A DNA stretch of 35,891 nt. Source: Clostridia bacterium. GTDB taxonomy: Bacteria; Bacillota; Clostridia; Christensenellales; CAG-138. Location of the stretch: assembly GCA_016293975.1 (NCBI GenBank), contig JAEDCW010000013.1, positions 1 through 35,891 on the forward strand, in the 5' to 3' direction. Within the stretch, counting starts at the first letter, position 1. Every line of letters begins with the position of its first letter. A program made the translations under genes and the position numbers. The notes below the pieces were generated by a model. The model had not been told where the DNA came from, did no database searches, and worked only from the letters and a program-made list of their open reading frames with translations. Shown here piece after piece: positions 32,057-35,891 of the stretch.

Positions 32057-32982
32057 AAAAAATAGTATCATTTGTATTAATACTGGTTATGGCGTTTGCC
32101 GTAGTGGCCTGCACACCGGCTGATACGACAAAACCCAACGTGATAACATTAAAGGGACCGACCGGTATGGGCATGGTCTATATGATGGAACTCGACACAT
32201 ATAACTTTACGCTTACGAGCATGCCTGAGGATATCGTAGGTAAGCTCTCAAGCGGAGAAGCGGATATTGCGGCTATGCCTATCAATCTCGCTTCCGTGCT
32301 TTACAATAAGCTCAAGGGCGGGCTGGTAATGATAGCGGTCAACACATTGGGCGTATTGAGCGTAGTTGAGAACGGTAATACGATAAACTCGCTTGCGGAC
32401 CTTGAGGGCAAAAAGGTCTATGCTACCGGTAAGGGTTCGACACCCGAATACATAATAAGTTACCTGCTCGAGCAGGCGGGCGTGAATGTAGACATAGAGT
32501 ATGTAGCAGAGCACGCCGAGCTTACGGCAATGCTCGCATCTGGCAACGCGGAGATTGGAATAATGCCTGAACCCAATATATCGGTTGCACTTTCAAAGAA
32601 CAGCGACCTGAGAGTTGCATTGAGCCTTACAGAGCAGTGGGAGAGCGTATGTGATGCGACGCTCGTACAGGGCTGCATCGTAGTAAGACGCGAGTTCCTC
32701 GAAGCGCATGAATCCGTTGTAAAGCAGTTTTTGAAGGATTATGCGGCTTCATCCGCCAAGGTCAACAAGAGCCATTCCACATCGGCGAGTATGATTGCCG
32801 ACAAGGGAATAGTGGCTGACAAGGCGGCGGCAGAGAGAGCAATACCCAACTGCAACATAGTATCGATAATGGGTGAGGAAATGAAGGAGATATCAGTGGC
32901 TATGTTTGAGGTACTGATCGCACAAGCGCCCAAGAGCGTAGGCGGAAGCCTGCCGGGCGACGACTTCTACTATATGCCGTAA
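32053..32982 (+). CDS. ABC importer substrate-binding lipoprotein (NMT1/TauA-like)
   Basis: 309 residues. A lipoprotein signal with lipobox VVAC and Cys20, then a periplasmic-binding type II fold: KGPTGMGMVYM, a central GEADIAAMPINLASVLYNK, the hinge LADLEGKKVYATGKGSTPEYI, and GNAEIGIMPEPNIS. This is the COG0715 style of protein that binds sulfonates, nitrate, thiamine precursors or aromatic compounds; the substrate cannot be told. The start overlaps the regulator stop by four bases, with the permease following after four bases, so one operon. Confidence 0.87.
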   Translation: MKKIVSFVLILVMAFAVVACTPADTTKPNVITLKGPTGMGMVYMMELDTYNFTLTSMPEDIVGKLSSGEADIAAMPINLASVLYNKLKGGLVMIAVNTLGVLSVVENGNTINSLADLEGKKVYATGKGSTPEYIISYLLEQAGVNVDIEYVAEHAELTAMLASGNAEIGIMPEPNISVALSKNSDLRVALSLTEQWESVCDATLVQGCIVVRREFLEAHESVVKQFLKDYAASSAKVNKSHSTSASMIADKGIVADKAAAERAIPNCNIVSIMGEEMKEISVAMFEVLIAQAPKSVGGSLPGDDFYYMP

Positions 32983-32986
32983 TGAC

Positions 32987-33760
32987 ATGAAACGCATAAG
33001 GAGTATAATCAAAGGAATAGCAATTGCTGCCGTATGGATTGTCGTATGGCAGCTTTGCTCTGTTTTTGTGGCGGACAATCTTGAGTTCTTATTGCCGTCG
33101 CCGCTCGTGACGTTGAGAACGCTTTTCTCGCTCGCATCGGAATCCGACTTTTGGCTTAGCGCGGCTACGACGCTTTTGCATGTGCTTGAGGGCTATGTGC
33201 TGGGCGTGCTTGCCGGTATCGTTATGGGTATAGTGACATACAAGGTGGGATTTCTGAGAGATTTGTTTAATCCGATAAGGACGGTCATAAAATCGACGCC
33301 TGTAACATCGTTTATACTGTTGGTTTTGCTGTGGCTTGATACTGATATGGTGCCCATGTTTATAACGCTTCTGATGGTACTGCCCATAGTTTGGACGGCA
33401 ATATACGAGGGGCTGTTTGCCGTGGATGAACGGCTTAAGGAGATGGCGCATGTATTCAATGTACCGTTTGCGAAGAGGCTTATGGGCATATATCTGCCGT
33501 CACTCAGACAGCAGCTGCTTGCGGCACTTACGACTGCGCTCGGGTTGGCGTGGAAGGCAGGTGTTACGGCCGAAGTAATTGCAACGCCGGTGCATTCTAT
33601 CGGAGCGGGGCTGTACAACAGCAAGATATATCTGCAGACGCCGGAGCTTTTTGCATGGACAATCGTTGTAATACTGCTGTCCATCGTTTTCGAGAAGCTC
33701 ATTGTCATGGGAATACGAATGATACCGTTGGGAGGTAAGCGAAGTGGCAATAAGATTTGA
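32987..33760 (+). CDS. ABC importer permease (SsuC/TauC-like)
   Basis: 257 residues, with about six hydrophobic segments (for example residues 6-28, 60-85, 105-145 and 220-245). The cytoplasmic EAA loop, EMAHVFNVPFAKRLMGIYLPSLR at about 152-174, is the contact with the ATPase and fits the BPD_transp_1 family. No ribosome binding site precedes the ATG at 32987, so translation is likely coupled to the previous gene. It overlaps the ATPase gene by 17 bases. Substrate unknown. Confidence 0.9.
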   Translation: MKRIRSIIKGIAIAAVWIVVWQLCSVFVADNLEFLLPSPLVTLRTLFSLASESDFWLSAATTLLHVLEGYVLGVLAGIVMGIVTYKVGFLRDLFNPIRTVIKSTPVTSFILLVLLWLDTDMVPMFITLLMVLPIVWTAIYEGLFAVDERLKEMAHVFNVPFAKRLMGIYLPSLRQQLLAALTTALGLAWKAGVTAEVIATPVHSIGAGLYNSKIYLQTPELFAWTIVVILLSIVFEKLIVMGIRMIPLGGKRSGNKI

Positions 33761-34316
33761 CGATGTGACGGTAGATTTTGGTTCTGCCGTGCCGATTAAA
33801 AATATGTCAGTGACACTTCCCGAAGAAGGTCTGTGCATAGTCACGGGGGTTTCGGGTGCGGGTAAAAGCACTCTTTTGAAGCTTATTGCAGGGCTTGTTA
33901 AGCCTACATCGGGCAATATATCGGGCACGGATGGGCTTAAACTGTCGTATGTTTTTCAGGAGGACAGACTGCTTGAGTGGAATACGGCCAAGGAAAACCT
34001 CATGTTTGTGAGGTCTGACGAGGCGAGCGCTGAGTTTTGGCTCAACGCTATGGAGCTGGGTGACAGATTTGACTCATATCCTGCGGAACTTTCGGGCGGA
34101 ATGTGCAGGAGAGTCGCGATTGCAAGGGCGATGCATTTCGGCGGGGATGTGCTCTTACTCGACGAGCCTTTCAAGGGACTCGATGGGGAGCTGAAAGTCA
34201 GGGTAGCAGAGCACACGAGGGGGCGATTCGGACTTATTGTAGCGGCGGTCCACTCCAAAGAAGAAGCCGAGTTGCTGTCGGACGGCTCCGAAACGTTAAA
34301 TGTACACATACAATAG
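33744..34316 (+). CDS. ABC importer ATPase, short form
   Basis: 190 residues, short for this family (usually about 240-260). All core parts are present: Walker A GVSGAGKS (35-42), Q-loop VFQEDR (Gln72), signature LSGGM (116-120), Walker B LLLDEP (137-142) and H-loop His170. What is missing is the C-terminal extension. The start is a GTG at 33744, eight bases after GGAGGT, inside the permease gene end. It energises the importer encoded just upstream. The short length is a reduction rather than a frameshift: the stop is clean and the end reads through a normal last strand. Confidence 0.9.
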   Translation: MAIRFDDVTVDFGSAVPIKNMSVTLPEEGLCIVTGVSGAGKSTLLKLIAGLVKPTSGNISGTDGLKLSYVFQEDRLLEWNTAKENLMFVRSDEASAEFWLNAMELGDRFDSYPAELSGGMCRRVAIARAMHFGGDVLLLDEPFKGLDGELKVRVAEHTRGRFGLIVAAVHSKEEAELLSDGSETLNVHIQ

Positions 34317-34366
34317 GAGTATAGTTTTAATAATGACAACAATATATTGGCTGTACTGTTGAAAAA

Positions 34367-34395
34367 TTGACATTTTTAGTTTACCATTGTATATC
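34367..34395 (+). promoter_or_regulatory. Promoter of the aconitase-like gene
   Basis: TTGACA (34367-34372), spacer 17, TATATC (34390-34395); a TATCAT two bases on is the alternative -10. A small leader hairpin CCCAA-AGAAA-TTGGG (34401-34415) follows. No terminator is seen between the ABC ATPase gene and this promoter. Confidence 0.55.
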
Positions 34396-34436
34396 ATAGC
34401 CCAAAGAAATTGGGTGAGAAAATAAAGGAGTTAAAT

Positions 34437-35891
34437 ATGGTAGAACTCATCAACCACGGTGTGTATCTAAGAAGAGACTATTCAGTATCGGAGTGCAGCT
34501 GTTCGCAGGGCGTTACACCCGAGGAAGGACGCAAGCGCACGATAGCATACTCAATTCTTAACGCTCACAATATTTCGGGTGACGAGAAGAAGATGCGAAT
34601 TAAGTTCGACAGTTTGATTTCACACGACATCACCTACGTCGGTATCATTCAGACCGCAAGGGCGAGTGGGCTCAAAGAGTTCCCGATCCCCTATGCAATG
34701 ACAAACTGTCATAATAGCCTCTGCGCTGTAGGTGGCACCATAAACGAGGACGACCATGTATTCGGTCTTTCTGCCGCAAAGCGTTACGGCGGAATCTATG
34801 TGCCGGTCAACCAGAGCGTCATACACTCCTATGCAAGAGAGATGATGGCGGGCTGTGGACGTATGATACTGGGTTCCGACAGCCATACACGCTACGGCGC
34901 TTTGGGCACAATGGGTGTAGGCGAAGGCGGCGGCGAGCTCGTTAAGCAGCTTCTGTCAAACACATGGGACGTAAACGCTCCCGAAGTTGTTCTCGTATAT
35001 CTGGAGAATGCACCCAAGAAGGGCGTAGGTCCGCACGACGTTGCAATCGCGCTTGTAGGTGCCACATTCAAGAACGGCTTTGTAAAGAATAAGGTTCTTG
35101 AGTTCGTAGGACCCGGTGTTGCAAACCTCAGCGTTGAGTTCAGAAACGGCATCGACGTAATGACCACAGAAACCACCTGCCTCACATCAGTATGGGAGAC
35201 AGACGAGCAGGTTCACAATTACTTTGTTACGCACGGAAGACCCGATGCATATAAACAGCTCAAGCCCGAGGACTGCGCTTATTATGACAGCATGATAAGA
35301 ATAGACCTCTCGACAATAGAGCCGATGATAGCTCTTCCATTCCACCCCTCCAACGCCTATACTATCAAGGATTTCGTAGCGAATGCCGCGGACATACTCA
35401 GGGGAATTGAGCTGGAAGCAACAAAGACATTCGGCGACAAGATAAAGCTCGACCTCGTAAGCAAGGTCGTAAACGGCAAGGTCTATGCCGACCAGGGTGT
35501 TATCGCAGGCTGTTCCGGCGGACTTTACGACAACATAGTTGAAGCCGCAAGCATACTCGACGGTCAGTCAACGGGTAACGGCTATTTCGGACTCAATGTA
35601 TATCCCACGAGTGTCCCTGTAAGCCTCGCTTTGACAAAGATCGGCGCGAGTGCAAAGCTTTTGGCGGCAGGCGCAATAATTAAGCCCTCATTCTGCGGAC
35701 CGTGCTTCGGCGCAGGAGATGTACCCTCTAACAACGGCTTCTCCATCCGCCACACCACGAGAAACTTCCCCAACCGTGAAGGTTCAAAGCCCGGAGAGGG
35801 ACAACTCAGTACAGTTGCGCTTATGGACGCACGTTCCATCGCCGCAACAGCCAGAAACGCCGGCGCTATCACCCCTGCTACGGAAATCGAT
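34437..35891 (+). CDS. Aconitase-superfamily hydratase, 5' part (runs off window)
   Basis: 485 codons visible, no stop; the full protein probably has about 750 residues. Aconitase-type hydratases use a 4Fe-4S cluster to move water on a carboxylic acid. Seen: GSDSHTRYGALGTMGVGEGGGE with Asp148, and the three cluster Cys: Cys359 in VIAGCSGGLYDN and Cys420/Cys423 in SFCGPCFGAGD. The layout resembles the YbhJ-like putative hydratases common in Clostridia more than citrate-cycle AcnA/AcnB, so the substrate is uncertain. Start: ATG 34437, five to six bases from AAAGGAG; own promoter at 34367-34395. Confidence 0.88.
   Translation, partial: MVELINHGVYLRRDYSVSECSCSQGVTPEEGRKRTIAYSILNAHNISGDEKKMRIKFDSLISHDITYVGIIQTARASGLKEFPIPYAMTNCHNSLCAVGGTINEDDHVFGLSAAKRYGGIYVPVNQSVIHSYAREMMAGCGRMILGSDSHTRYGALGTMGVGEGGGELVKQLLSNTWDVNAPEVVLVYLENAPKKGVGPHDVAIALVGATFKNGFVKNKVLEFVGPGVANLSVEFRNGIDVMTTETTCLTSVWETDEQVHNYFVTHGRPDAYKQLKPEDCAYYDSMIRIDLSTIEPMIALPFHPSNAYTIKDFVANAADILRGIELEATKTFGDKIKLDLVSKVVNGKVYADQGVIAGCSGGLYDNIVEAASILDGQSTGNGYFGLNVYPTSVPVSLALTKIGASAKLLAAGAIIKPSFCGPCFGAGDVPSNNGFSIRHTTRNFPNREGSKPGEGQLSTVALMDARSIAATARNAGAITPATEID

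Noticed and set aside
1..35891. CRISPR array, insertion sequence, prophage or restriction system
   Set aside because: No repeated spacer pattern, terminal inverted repeats, transposase or phage-type gene seen; all long frames are explained by the listed genes.

Overview
The window reads as chromosomal DNA of an anaerobic Firmicute of the class Clostridia. The basis is the near-universal AGGAGG-type ribosome binding sites, sigma-A-like promoters, the conserved def-fmt-rsmB-rlmN-prpC-prkC-rsgA-rpe cluster, and Clostridia-style forms of PurA, PurE and galactokinase. GC content looks mid-range by eye. I see no transposase, integrase, phage gene, CRISPR array, tRNA or rRNA, so this is mainly a core-metabolism region. 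The genus cannot be set from the sequence alone.

Layout. Positions 1-1545 (minus) hold two tandem exported proteins that look like related beta-propeller proteins, the first cut by the window edge. Positions 1952-4104 (minus) hold a galactokinase-family kinase and a class I SAM methyltransferase. Positions 4196-17847 (minus) are one long purine operon, transcribed purE-purC-purF-purM-purN-purO-purH-purD-purL-folD-guaB and closed by a rho-independent terminator at 4154-4182. Divergent from it, 18153-20848 (plus) carries purA-purB. Positions 20921-28805 (minus) are the translation, ribosome-maturation and Ser/Thr-kinase operon. Positions 28806-29144 are an intergenic island with two terminators and internal stem-loops. 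Positions 29145-30419 (minus) encode a class I aminotransferase of the AspAT Ic type. Positions 30544-31275 (plus) encode a sirtuin. Positions 31394-34316 (plus) hold a Crp/Fnr regulator followed by a complete NMT1/TauA-type ABC importer of unknown substrate. Position 34437 to the edge (plus) is an aconitase-superfamily hydratase, cut by the window end.

How the genes work together. The purine operon and purAB encode the route from PRPP to IMP and on to XMP and AMP. FolD sits in the operon and supplies the 10-formyl-THF used by PurN and PurH. FGAM synthase is the single large PurL with its own glutaminase domain, so purQ and purS are not needed. The last two steps to IMP are split between an AICAR transformylase-only PurH and a separate PurO-type IMP cyclohydrolase. 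No purK is present although PurE is class I-like. PurB and GuaB both look closest, from memory, to eukaryotic proteins (animal-type adenylosuccinate lyase; Tritrichomonas-type IMPDH).

Most novel leads: (1) the Crp/Fnr-ABC importer module, with a perfect 16-bp palindrome just past a strong promoter whose -35 box lies in the loop of the preceding terminator; (2) the structured 28.9-29.1 kb island; (3) mutually exclusive stem-loops between purE and purC; (4) the PurE-without-PurK and PurO/PurH-split arrangement. I did not find clear evidence of a wholly new multi-gene system; the unassigned ABC module and the structured island are the best candidates.
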